DNA of 64,000 nt, from the NCBI RefSeq assembly GCF_017814975.1, contig NZ_JAGIQA010000026.1, positions 61,467 through 125,466 on the forward strand, read 5' to 3'. The stretch is from Cupriavidus consociatus. GTDB lineage: Bacteria; Pseudomonadota; Gammaproteobacteria; Burkholderiales; Burkholderiaceae. Positions within the stretch are counted from its first letter, which is position 1. Each line of letters opens with the position of its first letter. The notes below the pieces were generated by a model that made no database searches, was not told the origin of the DNA, and saw only the letters and a program-made list of their open reading frames with translations. A program made the translations under genes and the position numbers. Below are positions 1-9,044 of this stretch, piece after piece.

Positions 1-133
1 CCTCACGGCCGACCCCGGACAGGATCCGCGCGGCGCGCCGGACCTGGACCCGCTCTGGACGCTGCTGGACACCACGCCGGAAGGCCGCGGTGGCGACTGG
101 TATCCGCAGCTGGAATACGGCAACAGCGGCTGA
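1..133 (+). CDS. C-terminal fragment of an unidentified protein (runs off the left edge)
   Basis: An open frame enters from the left edge and ends at a TGA at 131-133. It gives the last 43 residues, rich in Asp, Pro and Gly, ending in ...WYPQLEYGNSG. I do not recognise the family from this tail. The gene converges on fdsD, whose stop lies 39 bp downstream on the other strand. No rho-independent terminator is obvious in the gap. It is real coding sequence only if the frame continues upstream, which cannot be seen here. Confidence 0.45.
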   Translation, partial: LTADPGQDPRGAPDLDPLWTLLDTTPEGRGGDWYPQLEYGNSG

Positions 134-171
134 CGCCCGGCGCTGGCGGTCGTTGGCCGCTGCCAGGCCTG

Positions 172-396
172 CTATTCCAGCACGCTCCGGTGCCGCGCCA
201 GCGCCTCCTGCACGATCGCATCCAGCCCGATGCCGGATTCGCTGTCGACGTGTCCCAGCAACGCCCTGCGCATGCGCGGTTCCCAGAAGCGCTTGATATG
301 CCCGGCGATATCGGAGACCGCCTCCTCGCGATCGGGCATCGCCTCGAAGAAGCTGCCGATCTGGTTGGCCATGGTGATCAGGTTCTCGACGTTCAT
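172..396 (-). CDS. fdsD: NAD-dependent formate dehydrogenase delta subunit FdsD
   Basis: Small protein of 74 residues beginning MNVENLITMANQIG, matching the FdsD family of soluble molybdenum formate dehydrogenases. In the family FdsD is a small subunit or assembly partner of the FdsABG enzyme in the cytosol; its exact role is not established. The ATG at 394-396 overlaps the TGA of fdhD by 4 nt (ATGA), so translation is probably coupled. A longer upstream frame exists but lies inside fdhD and is not needed. It is the last gene of the fdsGBACD operon. Confidence 0.9.
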   Translation of the reverse strand: MNVENLITMANQIGSFFEAMPDREEAVSDIAGHIKRFWEPRMRRALLGHVDSESGIGLDAIVQEALARHRSVLE

Positions 397-1286
397 GCGA
401 GGCTCGCTTCGTGTTGCAGGCCGTGTTGCCGGCCGTGTTGCAGGCGTTGGGGATGGGCATAGACCACGTGCGCGCCGGCGCGCACGAACCCGGCCAGCGT
501 GATATTGCTTTGCTCGGCCAGCCGCACTGCCAGCGCTGTCGGCGCCGACACTGCCGCCAGTACGCCGGCGCCGATGGCGGCGGTCTTCAGCACCATTTCG
601 TAGCTGGCCCGGCTGGTGACCAGCACGGCGCCCGTGGCAATGTCCTCGCCGCTGCGCGCGAGCGCGCCGGCCAGCTTGTCGAGCGCGTTGTGGCGCCCCA
701 CGTCTTCGCGCACCAACGATACGTGGCCATCGGCACGCAGCCATGCGGCGGCGTGCGTGGCGCCGGTGTGGCGCTGCAGTGCCTGGCGCAGCTGGAGCTG
801 CACGAACGCGGCCTGGATCACGTCGGTATGGAAGCCGGCATCGCTGCGCACCGGCGCCGGCGCGCGCATCACCTGCTCGAGCGATTCGGTGCCGCACAGC
901 CCGCAGCCGGTGCGCCCGGCCAGCGAGCGGCGCCGGTCCTTGAGCCGCATGAACGCTTCCGAGGCGATTTCCAGCCGCACCGCGATGCCATGCTCGCGCA
1001 TGTCGACTTCGATGTCATAGACATCGCGCGCCGTCGACACGATGCCTTCGCTCAGGCTGAAGCCGAGCGCGAAGTCCTCCAGGTCGGCCGGCGTGGCGAG
1101 CATCACCGCGTGCGAGATGCCGTTGTATTCCAGCGCGACCGGCACCTCCTCGGCCACCTCGTCGGGACTGAGCGAGATCTCGCCCTGCCGCCAGCGGCTG
1201 ACGGCAAAGGTGCTGTGGGTCGGCATCTCGTCCAGCGCAGCCGACGCGTCGGGAGGGGCCTGCGGTGACTGCATGCAGCGCATCAT
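393..1286 (-). CDS. fdhD: Formate dehydrogenase sulfurtransferase FdhD (FdsC)
   Basis: 297 residues, the expected FdhD size. FdhD/FdsC passes sulfur from a cysteine desulfurase to the bis-MGD molybdenum cofactor so that formate dehydrogenase becomes active. The family Cys pair is present in GRTGCGLCGTESLEQ (C128, C131). The gene lies 15 nt after fdsA and overlaps fdsD by 4 nt, the order seen in Cupriavidus necator fds operons. The first Met is followed by a second Met and a third at residue 5, so the exact start is uncertain by a few codons. The C-terminal tail contains short QHG-type repeats. Confidence 0.95.
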   Translation of the reverse strand: MMRCMQSPQAPPDASAALDEMPTHSTFAVSRWRQGEISLSPDEVAEEVPVALEYNGISHAVMLATPADLEDFALGFSLSEGIVSTARDVYDIEVDMREHGIAVRLEIASEAFMRLKDRRRSLAGRTGCGLCGTESLEQVMRAPAPVRSDAGFHTDVIQAAFVQLQLRQALQRHTGATHAAAWLRADGHVSLVREDVGRHNALDKLAGALARSGEDIATGAVLVTSRASYEMVLKTAAIGAGVLAAVSAPTALAVRLAEQSNITLAGFVRAGAHVVYAHPQRLQHGRQHGLQHEASLA

Positions 1287-1301
1287 GATGTCGCCCTCCG
1301 C

Positions 1302-4205
1302 TCAGTTCGCGGCCTGCGCCGCGGTTTGTGCCGGGTCCGCGCTGGCGGCTTCCAGCAACTGCAGCTGCTGCGTGTTGAAGTCCTGGTACTGCTGCTGCCA
1401 GGCCGACGGCTGCGCCACCGGCATCACCTGCACCGCGGTGACCTTGTATTCCGGACAGTTGGTGGCCCAGTCCGAGTTGTCGGTGGTGATCACGTTGGCG
1501 CCGGATTCCGGGAAGTGGAAGGTGGTGTAGACCACGCCCGGCTGCATGCGCTCGCTGACAATGGCGCGCAGCACCGTATCGCCCGCGCGGCTCTGCACGC
1601 CGACCCAGTCGCCATCCTTGATGCCGCGCTCTTCCGCGTCGTGCGGATGGATTTCCAGCCGGTCCTCGGCGTGCCAGTAGACGTTATCCGTGCGCCGCGT
1701 CTGCGCGCCCACGTTGTACTGCGACAGGATGCGGCCGGTGGTCAGGATCAGCGGGAAGGCGCGCGTGATCTTCTCGGTGGTCGGCACATACTTGGTGATG
1801 ATGAACTTGCCCTTGCCGCGCACGAAGGCATCGATATGCATGGTCGGCGTGCCTTCCGGCGCATCGGCGTTGCACGGCCACTGGATGCTGCCCAGTTCGT
1901 CCAGGCGCTTGTAGCTGACACCGGAGAATGTCGGCGTCAGGCGCGCGATCTCGTCCATGATCTGCGACGGGTGGGTGTAGTCCATCGGATAGCCGAGCGC
2001 GTTGGCCAGCAGGATGGTGGTTTCCCAGTCGGCGTAGCCGGCCTTGGGCGGCATCACCTTGCGCACGCGCGAGATGCGGCGTTCCGCGTTGGTGAAGGTG
2101 CCGTCCTTCTCCAGGAACGACGAACCCGGCAGGAACACGTGCGCGTACTTGGCGGTCTCGTTCAGGAAGATGTCCTGCACCACGATGCATTCCATCGACG
2201 ACAGCGCCTCGGACACGTGCTGCGTGTTCGGGTCGGACTGCACAATGTCCTCGCCCTGGCAATACAGGCCCATGAAGCTGCCGGCCAGCGCGGCTTCGAA
2301 CATGTTGGGGATGCGCAAGCCCGGCTCCGGGCTGATCTCGACATTCCACGCGGATTCGAACAGGCCGCGCACGGTCGAGTCCGACACGTGGCGATAGCCC
2401 GGCAGCTCATGCGGGAACGAGCCGATATCGCACGAACCCTGCACGTTGTTCTGCCCGCGCAGCGGGTTCACGCCCACGCCTTCGCGGCCGATGTTGCCGG
2501 TGGCCATGGCCAGGTTGGCGATGCCCATCACGGTGGTCGAACCCTGCGCATGCTCGGTCACGCCCAGGCCGTAATAGATCGCGGCATTGCCGCCGGTGGC
2601 GTACAGGCGCGCGGCGCCGCGCAGCAGGTCGGCGGGAATGCCGGTGACGCTTTCCATTGCCTCGGGCGAGTTCTCCGGCTGCGCGACAAAATCGCGCCAC
2701 TGGTTGAACGCACGGTCCTCGCAGCGCTCGGCGATAAAGGCTTCGTTGAGCAGCCCTTCGGTGACGATCACGTGTGCCAGCGACGTCACCAGCGCGACGT
2801 TGGTCCCCGGGCGCAGTTGCAGGTGGAAATCGGCACGGATATGCGGCGAGTCGACCAGGTCGATGCGGCGCGGATCGACCACGATCAGCTTCGCGCCGGC
2901 CCGCAGCCGCTTCTTCATGCGCGAGGCAAACACCGGGTGGCCGTCGGTCGGGTTGGCGCCGATCACCATGATCACGTCGGCCTTTTCCACCGACTTGAAG
3001 GTCTGCGTGCCCGCCGATTCGCCCAGCGTCTGCTTCAGGCCATAGCCGGTGGGCGAATGGCAAACGCGCGCGCAGGTGTCAACGTTGTTGTTGCCGAAGG
3101 CGGCGCGCACCAGCTTCTGCACCAGGTAGCCCTCTTCGTTGGTGCAGCGCGACGACACGATGCCACCGATCGAATCCTTGCCGTGCTTCGCCTGGATGCG
3201 CTTGAACTCGGAAGCCGCGTAGCCGATCGCCTCTTCCCACGACACTTCGCGCCACGGGTCGGTGATCTTCGCGCGGATCATCGGCTTGAGGATGCGGTCC
3301 TTGTGTGTCGCATAGCCCCACGCAAAGCGGCCCTTGACGCAGGCGTGGCCTTCGTTGGCCTTGCCGTCCTTGTACGGCACCATGCGCACCACTTCATTGC
3401 CCTTCATCTCGGCCTTGAACGAGCAGCCCACGCCGCAGTAGGCGCACGTGGTGACGGTGCTGTGCGAGGCCTGGCCCAGCTTGATCACCGAGGTCTCGGT
3501 CAGCGTCGCGGTCGGGCACGCCTGCACGCAGGCGCCGCACGAGACGCAGTCTGATTCCATGAACGACTGGCTGGTGCCGGGCGAGACGCGGGAATCAAAC
3601 CCGCGGCCGCTGATGGTCAGCGCGAAGGTGCCTTGCGTCTCTTCGCAGGCGCGCACGCAGCGGTTGCAGACGATGCACTTCGAAGCGTCATAGGTGAAGT
3701 AGGGATTCGATTCGTCCTTCTTCAGCGCGGTGTGCGTGGCGATGGGCTTGGCGCTTGTACCAACATCCGGCCCGCCGTCGTTGTAGCGCACTTCGCGCAG
3801 CCCCACCACGCCGGCCATGTCCTGCAGCTCGCAGTTGCCGTTGGTCGGGCAGGTCAGGCAGTCGAGCGGGTGGTCGGAGATATACAGTTCCATCACGCCG
3901 CGGCGCAGGTCGGCGAGCTTGTCGCTCTGCGTCTTCACCTTCATGCCGGCTTCCACCGGCGTGGTGCACGAGGCCGGATAGCCGCGGCGCCCTTCGATCT
4001 CGACCAGGCACAGGCGGCACGAGCCGAAGGCCTTGAGGCTGTCGGTCGCGCACAGCTTGGGCACGGCGATCTCGGCTTCCATCGCGGCGCGCATCACCGA
4101 CGTGCCGGCGGGCACGGTGACGCTGACGCCGTCGACTTCAAGGGTGACCATCTCGGTCGATTCGCTGGCGGGGGTACCGAAGTCGATCACATCGCGGCAG
4201 TCCAT
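1302..4205 (-). CDS. fdsA: NAD-dependent formate dehydrogenase alpha subunit FdsA (molybdenum catalytic subunit)
   Basis: 967 residues. It oxidises formate to CO2 at a bis-MGD molybdenum centre and passes electrons through iron-sulfur clusters to FdsB/FdsG. Domains in order: N-terminal [2Fe-2S] ferredoxin-like region (C52, C63, C66, C80), NuoG-type His/Cys cluster (HPLDCLTCP, about 112-125), two [4Fe-4S] motifs (CIVCNRC near 177 and CVSCGAC near 220), a further cluster motif CAYCGVGC (254-261), then the molybdopterin oxidoreductase and dinucleotide-binding domains. The Mo-ligand Cys followed by His is at ARVCHSPTG (C382-H383), aligned to the Sec-His of E. coli FdhF, so this is a cysteine enzyme. 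Lies 42 nt after fdsB. Confidence 0.97.
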   Translation of the reverse strand: MDCRDVIDFGTPASESTEMVTLEVDGVSVTVPAGTSVMRAAMEAEIAVPKLCATDSLKAFGSCRLCLVEIEGRRGYPASCTTPVEAGMKVKTQSDKLADLRRGVMELYISDHPLDCLTCPTNGNCELQDMAGVVGLREVRYNDGGPDVGTSAKPIATHTALKKDESNPYFTYDASKCIVCNRCVRACEETQGTFALTISGRGFDSRVSPGTSQSFMESDCVSCGACVQACPTATLTETSVIKLGQASHSTVTTCAYCGVGCSFKAEMKGNEVVRMVPYKDGKANEGHACVKGRFAWGYATHKDRILKPMIRAKITDPWREVSWEEAIGYAASEFKRIQAKHGKDSIGGIVSSRCTNEEGYLVQKLVRAAFGNNNVDTCARVCHSPTGYGLKQTLGESAGTQTFKSVEKADVIMVIGANPTDGHPVFASRMKKRLRAGAKLIVVDPRRIDLVDSPHIRADFHLQLRPGTNVALVTSLAHVIVTEGLLNEAFIAERCEDRAFNQWRDFVAQPENSPEAMESVTGIPADLLRGAARLYATGGNAAIYYGLGVTEHAQGSTTVMGIANLAMATGNIGREGVGVNPLRGQNNVQGSCDIGSFPHELPGYRHVSDSTVRGLFESAWNVEISPEPGLRIPNMFEAALAGSFMGLYCQGEDIVQSDPNTQHVSEALSSMECIVVQDIFLNETAKYAHVFLPGSSFLEKDGTFTNAERRISRVRKVMPPKAGYADWETTILLANALGYPMDYTHPSQIMDEIARLTPTFSGVSYKRLDELGSIQWPCNADAPEGTPTMHIDAFVRGKGKFIITKYVPTTEKITRAFPLILTTGRILSQYNVGAQTRRTDNVYWHAEDRLEIHPHDAEERGIKDGDWVGVQSRAGDTVLRAIVSERMQPGVVYTTFHFPESGANVITTDNSDWATNCPEYKVTAVQVMPVAQPSAWQQQYQDFNTQQLQLLEAASADPAQTAAQAAN

Positions 4206-4247
4206 CTTTGTCTCCCGTGTTCTGTTCTGGCGTCAGACAATGTCGGC

Positions 4248-5837
4248 TTAAGCCGCCTTGGCCGGCGCAGTTGTCCGATTAGGGGCGAGGCCGAAGTCCT
4301 CGGGGAATTCATTGAGCGCGGACAGCACCGGGTATGGCGTCATGCCGCCCATCGCGCAGAGCGAGCCGTACAGCATGGTGTCGCACAGGTCGCGCACCAG
4401 CTTGACGTGCCGGATGACGCTTTCCTGCGGCTCGTCGCCGGCGATGATGCGGTCCATCACCTCGACGCCGCGGGTCGAGCCGATCCGGCACGGCGTGCAC
4501 TTGCCGCAGGATTCGATCGCGCAAAACTCCATCGCGTAGCGCGCCTGCTTCGCCATGTCGACGGTCTCGTCGAACACCACGATGCCGCCGTGGCCGACCA
4601 CGCCGCCGAACGCGGCATAGGCCTCGTAGTCCAGCGGCACGTCGAAGCGCGACTCCGGCAGGTAGGCGCCAAGCGGGCCGCCCACCTGCACCGCGCGGAT
4701 GGCGCGGCCGCTGCGGGTGCCGCCGCCGTAGTCGACCAGCAGCTCGCGCAGCGTGACGCCGAACGCCTTCTCGACCAAACCACCTTGCTTGATATTGCCG
4801 GCCAGCTGGAACGGCAGCGTGCCGCGCGAACGGCCCATGCCGTAGTCGCGGTAGTACTGCGCGCCGCGCGCCAGGATCACCGGCACGGTGGCCAGGGAGA
4901 TCACGTTGTTGATGGCAGTGGGCTTGCCGAACAGACCCTCCAGTGCCGGCAGCGGCGGCTTGGCGCGCACCACGCCGCGCTTGCCCTCCAGGCTTTCCAG
5001 CAGCGCGGTTTCCTCGCCGCAGACATAGGCGCCCGCGCCCTTGCGCACTTCAAGGTGGAAGCGCTTGCCGCTGCCGCGGAGATCTTCGCCCAGCCAGCCG
5101 CCCGCGTTGGCGATGGCGATGGCGCTTTCCAGCACGGCGATGGCGTGGGGGTATTCGGAACGGCAGTAGATGTAGCCCTGCTCGGCGCCCACCGCGAGGC
5201 CGGCGATGGTCATGCCTTCGATCAGCATGAACGGGTCGTCCTCCATCACCATGCGGTCGGAGAACGTGCCCGAGTCGCCTTCGTCGGCATTGCACACGAT
5301 GTACTTGACGGCCGACTGCGCGCCCAGCACCGTCTTCCACTTGATGCCGGTCGGGAAGGCCGCGCCGCCGCGGCCGCGCAGGCCGGAATCGGTAACTTCC
5401 TGCACGATCTCGGCGGGCGCCATCGACAGCGCGCGCTCCAGGCCGGCGAAGCCCTCGTGCGCGCGGTAGTCGTCCAGCGACAGCGGGTCGGTGATGCCGA
5501 CGCGGGCAAAGGTCAGGCGCTCCTGTTTCTTGAGGAACGGGATCTCCTCGGTCAGGCCAAGCGCCAGCGCGTGCGCACCGCCCTGCAGCAGGCCCGCGTC
5601 GAACAGCGACGGCACGTCTGCCGCGCTGACCGGGCCATAGGCCACGCGCCCCGCCTCGGTCTGCACCTCGACCAGCGGCTCGAGCCAGAACATGCCGCGC
5701 GAGCCGTTGCGGACGATGCGCACCGCTTCGCCGCGCCGGGCCGCCTCGCGTTCGATCGCGCGGGCGACTTCATCGGCGCCGAGCGCCAGCGCGGTGGAAT
5801 CGCGCGGCACGAAGATGGTGTTGACAGTGGCGCTCAT
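4248..5837 (-). CDS. fdsB: NAD-dependent formate dehydrogenase beta subunit FdsB (FMN/NADH-binding)
   Basis: 529 residues from the ATG at 5837, which overlaps the fdsG stop by 4 nt (ATGA). A longer frame to 5966 lies inside fdsG and is rejected. FdsB is NuoF-like: it binds FMN and NAD and passes electrons from the FdsA clusters to NAD+. Visible motifs are GRGGAAFPTGIKW (FMN region), the NADH-binding segment ADEGDSGTFSDR, and the [4Fe-4S] motif ESCGKCTPCRIG near the C terminus. The N-terminal 100 or so residues are thioredoxin-like, as in FdsB and HoxF relatives. Second gene of the operon. Confidence 0.96.
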   Translation of the reverse strand: MSATVNTIFVPRDSTALALGADEVARAIEREAARRGEAVRIVRNGSRGMFWLEPLVEVQTEAGRVAYGPVSAADVPSLFDAGLLQGGAHALALGLTEEIPFLKKQERLTFARVGITDPLSLDDYRAHEGFAGLERALSMAPAEIVQEVTDSGLRGRGGAAFPTGIKWKTVLGAQSAVKYIVCNADEGDSGTFSDRMVMEDDPFMLIEGMTIAGLAVGAEQGYIYCRSEYPHAIAVLESAIAIANAGGWLGEDLRGSGKRFHLEVRKGAGAYVCGEETALLESLEGKRGVVRAKPPLPALEGLFGKPTAINNVISLATVPVILARGAQYYRDYGMGRSRGTLPFQLAGNIKQGGLVEKAFGVTLRELLVDYGGGTRSGRAIRAVQVGGPLGAYLPESRFDVPLDYEAYAAFGGVVGHGGIVVFDETVDMAKQARYAMEFCAIESCGKCTPCRIGSTRGVEVMDRIIAGDEPQESVIRHVKLVRDLCDTMLYGSLCAMGGMTPYPVLSALNEFPEDFGLAPNRTTAPAKAA

Positions 5838-6352
5838 GCCTGGGCCTCCGCGGTTTCGTTGGCGGCCTGCGCTTCGCGCAGCGACCGCACCAGTGCATCG
5901 AAGCGCTTCGCATCGACATAGCCGTGCAGCCGTTCGCCGACCATCACGGCCGGGCCGCACGCGCACTGGCCCAGGCAGTACACCGGCTCCAGCGTGACCG
6001 CGCCGTCGGCAGTGGTTTCATGGAAGCCGCACCCCAGCGCACGTTTGGCGTGGTCGGCCAGCGCCTCGGCGCCGACCGCCTGGCAGGCTTCGGCGCGGCA
6101 CACCTGGATCACATGGCGCCCGGCCGGCTGCTGGCGGAAGTGGTGGTAGAAGGTGATCACGCCATGCACCTCGGCCCGCGACAGGTTCAGCGCGCGGGCG
6201 ATCACCGGCACGGCTGCGTCCGGGATATGGCCCTGTGTGTCCTGGATCTCGTGCAGGATCGGCAGCAATGCGCCCGGCATGTCTTGCCGCGCGGCGACGA
6301 TGGCGTCGATGGCGGCCGCGGAGGCCTGGGCGGTGGGAGCGATGTCTGGCAT
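5834..6352 (-). CDS. fdsG: NAD-dependent formate dehydrogenase gamma subunit FdsG
   Basis: 172 residues, NuoE-like thioredoxin-fold subunit carrying one [2Fe-2S] cluster. The four ligands are visible as CX4C (CRAEAC) and CX3C (CLGQC). It partners FdsB in the diaphorase part of the soluble formate dehydrogenase. First gene of fdsGBACD; it begins MPDIAPTAQ after a 159-bp intergenic region shared with the divergent regulator fdsR. It overlaps fdsB by 4 nt. Confidence 0.95.
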   Translation of the reverse strand: MPDIAPTAQASAAAIDAIVAARQDMPGALLPILHEIQDTQGHIPDAAVPVIARALNLSRAEVHGVITFYHHFRQQPAGRHVIQVCRAEACQAVGAEALADHAKRALGCGFHETTADGAVTLEPVYCLGQCACGPAVMVGERLHGYVDAKRFDALVRSLREAQAANETAEAQA

Positions 6353-6511
6353 GGCGTCTCCTGTGGGGGTCGCTGGGGCTGGCAGCCACTGCCGTCCGCA
6401 CCCCTTATATGCTATTTTTTTCCTATTCCCGACCCGTCAGCTACGCTGCAGAGGCCGTGGAATGCAATATAAGAGAGTGACAGCGGCCCATCAATAAGCT
6501 ATTTTTTTCAT
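6353..6511. promoter_or_regulatory. fdsG/fdsR divergent control region with two identical 12-mers
   Basis: 159 bp between divergent fdsG and fdsR, clearly more AT-rich than its surroundings. The 12-mer GCTATTTTTTTC occurs at 6411-6422 and again at 6498-6509, 87 bp apart and in the same orientation, each within an ATAT-containing context. The second copy ends three bases before the fdsR ATG. A third AT-rich patch, GCAATATAAG, lies around 6464. ModE-like regulators of this type are known to bind ATAT-rich sites; assigning these copies to FdsR is inference. Confidence 0.6.
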
Positions 6512-7606
6512 ATGCTCCGTATCTCGATCCTCCCCCACCTGCAAATCCGCGACGACGCCGCGGCCAGCACCGACGCCCTCGACGTATCGCGGCTGGTTGC
6601 CCTGCTCGGCCATATCGAGGAATCAGGCAGCATCAGTCACTCCGCGCAGGCGGTGTCGCTGTCGTACCGCTACGCTTGGGGCATCCTGCGCGATGCCGAG
6701 GCGCTGTTCGGCGGCCCGCTGATCGACAAGACCCGCGGGCGCGGCAGCGCGCTGACGCCGCTGGCGCAGCAGCTGGTGTGGGCCAGCAAGCGCATCGGCG
6801 CGCGGCTGTCGCCGACGCTGGACAGCCTGGCATCCGAGCTGGAAATCGAGCTGAAGAAGCTGATGGAGCAGTCCGGGGCGGCAGTGCGGCTGCACGCCAG
6901 CCACGGCTTCGCGGTGGCCGCGCTGCGCGATTTCCTCGACGAACAGCACGTGCGGCACGACCTGAAGTACTGCGGCAGCGTCGAGGCGGTGGCGGCGCTG
7001 GCCGAGGGGGCGTGCGATATTGCCGGCTTCCATGTGCCGGTGGGCGAGTTCGAGCACGGCATGTGGCGCCACTTCACCACCTGGCTCAAGCCCGACACGC
7101 ACTGCCTGGTGCACCTGGCGGTGCGCAGCCAGGGACTGTTCGTGCGCCCGGGCAACCCGCTCGGGATCCGCACGCTGGAAGACCTGATCCGGCGCGAGGT
7201 GCGCTTCGTCAACCGGCAGGTGGGCTCGGGCACGCGGCTGCTGCTCGACCTGATGCTGGCCGCGCGCCATATCGACCCGGCACGGATCGAGGGCTATAGC
7301 AACGGCGAGTTCACCCACGCCGCGGTGGCGGCGTATATCGGCAGCGGCATGGCGGATGTGGGCTTCGGCGTGGAAACCGCGGCGCGGCGGTTCGGGCTGG
7401 GGTTCGAGCCGGTGATCAAGGAGCGCTACTTCTTCGCCATCGAAAAATCGAAGCTGCGCAGCGCGGCGCTGTCGGGCGCGGTCGGCGCGCTGACCAGCGA
7501 GGCCTTCCGCCAGCGCGTCAATGCGCTGCCGGGCTATGACGGCGCGCTGACCGGCAGCGTGCTGTCGCTGGGCGAAGCGTTCCCCGACTACGCCGGCACG
7601 CGCTAG
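6512..7606 (+). CDS. fdsR: Formate dehydrogenase operon regulator FdsR (ModE-type HTH, LysR-like)
   Basis: 364 residues. The N-terminal winged helix of ModE/LysR type (about 20-125, with GSISHSAQAVSLSYRYAWG) is followed by a type-2 periplasmic-binding-protein-like domain (about 130-345), the layout of molybdate/formate-responsive regulators such as FdsR. It faces the fds operon and probably controls it and itself. The ATG has no recognisable Shine-Dalgarno: the bases before it are the T-run of the second 12-mer repeat, so the message may be leaderless or start further downstream. The stop overlaps the convergent ferredoxin gene by 4 nt. Confidence 0.88.
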   Translation: MLRISILPHLQIRDDAAASTDALDVSRLVALLGHIEESGSISHSAQAVSLSYRYAWGILRDAEALFGGPLIDKTRGRGSALTPLAQQLVWASKRIGARLSPTLDSLASELEIELKKLMEQSGAAVRLHASHGFAVAALRDFLDEQHVRHDLKYCGSVEAVAALAEGACDIAGFHVPVGEFEHGMWRHFTTWLKPDTHCLVHLAVRSQGLFVRPGNPLGIRTLEDLIRREVRFVNRQVGSGTRLLLDLMLAARHIDPARIEGYSNGEFTHAAVAAYIGSGMADVGFGVETAARRFGLGFEPVIKERYFFAIEKSKLRSAALSGAVGALTSEAFRQRVNALPGYDGALTGSVLSLGEAFPDYAGTR

Positions 7607-7932
7607 CGCACCAGCAGCGCCAGGCGGTCAGGATGGTCCGCCCATTGCTCGTGGCCGGCGATCGGGCCCTTGGCCTGCAGCAGCGGCGGCCAGTCCGGCC
7701 GGCGCGACAGTTCGGCGTTCAGCGCAACGAAATGGCGCTTGTCGTCGGGAAGGTCATGCTCTGAACAGATGGCGCCCACGGGGCACATCGGCACGCACAT
7801 CGAGCAGTCGATGCACTGGTCGGGGTCGATGGCGAGGAAGTTGGGCCCTTCGTGGAAGCAGGTCATCGGGCAGACTTCTACACAATCGGTATGGCGGCAC
7901 TGGATGCAGGCATCCGTCACGACAAAGGTCAT
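7603..7932 (-). CDS. fdxA: 7Fe ferredoxin (FdxA type)
   Basis: 109 residues from MTFVVTDACIQC, the usual N-terminus of FdxA proteins; a longer frame to 8004 has no family support. It carries a [3Fe-4S]-type Cys set in CIQCRHTDCVEVCP and a [4Fe-4S] motif CIDCSMCVPMCP, so it should be a cytosolic low-potential electron carrier. Convergent with fdsR, overlapping its stop by 4 nt. Whether it serves formate dehydrogenase is not shown by the sequence. Three tandem octamers lie just upstream of the start. Confidence 0.9.
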   Translation of the reverse strand: MTFVVTDACIQCRHTDCVEVCPMTCFHEGPNFLAIDPDQCIDCSMCVPMCPVGAICSEHDLPDDKRHFVALNAELSRRPDWPPLLQAKGPIAGHEQWADHPDRLALLVR

Positions 7933-7942
7933 GGGCAGGACA

Positions 7943-7966
7943 GTACGGCGGTACGGCAGTACGGCA
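7943..7966. repeat. Three tandem GTACGGCR octamers upstream of fdxA
   Basis: The octamers GTACGGCG, GTACGGCA and GTACGGCA follow one another without gaps, 11 bp upstream of the fdxA ATG. They occupy the leader or promoter position. Function unknown; could be polymerase slippage or an operator. Confidence 0.8.
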
Positions 7967-8183
7967 GTGAAAACCGCGCCATGGTAGCCGCCTGACGGCC
8001 GCAATGGGACCCGCTGCCTTGTGCGACTCCTTCAAATCGACTGATGTCCGCGCTGTTCCGCGCTGCTCGGGAGGCAAAGGGGAAGAAGCTGGCAGAAGTG
8101 GCCGGAGTCATCGGGCGGCAAACGAGCACGAGGGGTGGCGGAAGATCGCCCCGCCACCCCTCGCTGCGCACGTGGAAAACCGG

Positions 8184-8651
8184 TCAGGCGGTTTCCTGCA
8201 TCAGTTCTTCCTTGCGCGCCGCCATGGCCTGTGCCACGTCGCGCAGGCTTATCTTCTCCCTGATCACGTTCTTGAACAGTTCGCCCTCCTCTTCCTCGAT
8301 ATGGTGAGCGACGTACTCGGACAGCACCGTGAAGCTGGCTTCGAGCATATCGCCGGCCGGGTCGCCCTCGATCGCCGCGATCAGGTCCTTGGCGACCTGA
8401 TGCTCGACCTGGGCTTCGTCCAGCATGTCGTCGATGTCATCGCCGGCGCCGCGCAACGCCGGGTAGAAAATCTCTTCCTCGATGGTGGCATGCACGGTCA
8501 GCTGGTGGCAGACCTCGAGCGCGATCGATTCCTTTTCATTGCGGTCTTCGGTGTCCTTGAAAGCCTTGAACAGCTTCTTGACCGCGCGGTGATCGTCCAT
8601 CAGGGCACCGAGGGCCTCGGCCTGGTCTGCAGGGATCTTCGACTTGTCCAC
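8184..8651 (-). CDS. Hemerythrin HHE cation-binding domain protein
   Basis: 155 residues. Hemerythrin-like four-helix proteins bind a di-iron centre and usually bind O2, sense it, or handle iron or NO in the cytosol. His/Glu ligand motifs are visible: DDHRAVKKL, HATIEEEIFYP, EHQVAKDL and AHHIEEEEGELF. The start is a GTG at 8651 (protein VDKSKIPADQ) preceded by a good AGGAGGTAATC Shine-Dalgarno; there is no ATG in a suitable place. The gene stands alone on the minus strand. Confidence 0.9.
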   Translation of the reverse strand: MDKSKIPADQAEALGALMDDHRAVKKLFKAFKDTEDRNEKESIALEVCHQLTVHATIEEEIFYPALRGAGDDIDDMLDEAQVEHQVAKDLIAAIEGDPAGDMLEASFTVLSEYVAHHIEEEEGELFKNVIREKISLRDVAQAMAARKEELMQETA

Positions 8652-9044
8652 GATTACCTCCTGGGAGCTTGGATGGGAAGCCGGCCGTAATCGGCTTTGC
8701 CACCCGTGCAGGCAGGTTCTGTGCCCAGCCCGTGCACGGCAGAGCCGGGGCAGCGGCGGCACGATCCGGCACGCGTGCACGGCACACATTGCAATTCCTG
8801 CGCGAAGGGTTGTTATTTGTGCCCGCCAAGGCGCGCGCCGCCGCAGCCGGGTCCAGGCGCGTGGCGCCCGGTGCTTGCAGCTGCCGACGGCGGCGCACGC
8901 GAGAACAAGAAGACTGGAAACACGCGAACGCCGGACGGCGCAGGCATTGGCCGCCACGGCGTGGACGACCCTCGAGGGAGTGCCTTCGCGCCGGCCGGAA
9001 CGCCGTCAGAGGTGTGGCGCTGCCTGGCGGGCCAGCCTTGCAGG
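8652..9044. other. 393 bp without a supported gene
   Basis: Leader of the hemerythrin gene plus downstream sequence of the small gene at 9045. Open frames exist on both strands but have no start context or recognisable product. An AT-richer patch near 8785-8820 may hold the hemerythrin promoter; I cannot define boxes with confidence. Confidence 0.5.

Noticed and set aside
1326..3554. 742-codon open frame opposite fdsA
   Set aside because: Product is His/Arg/Val-rich filler typical of antisense frames in high-GC DNA; fdsA on the other strand is certain.
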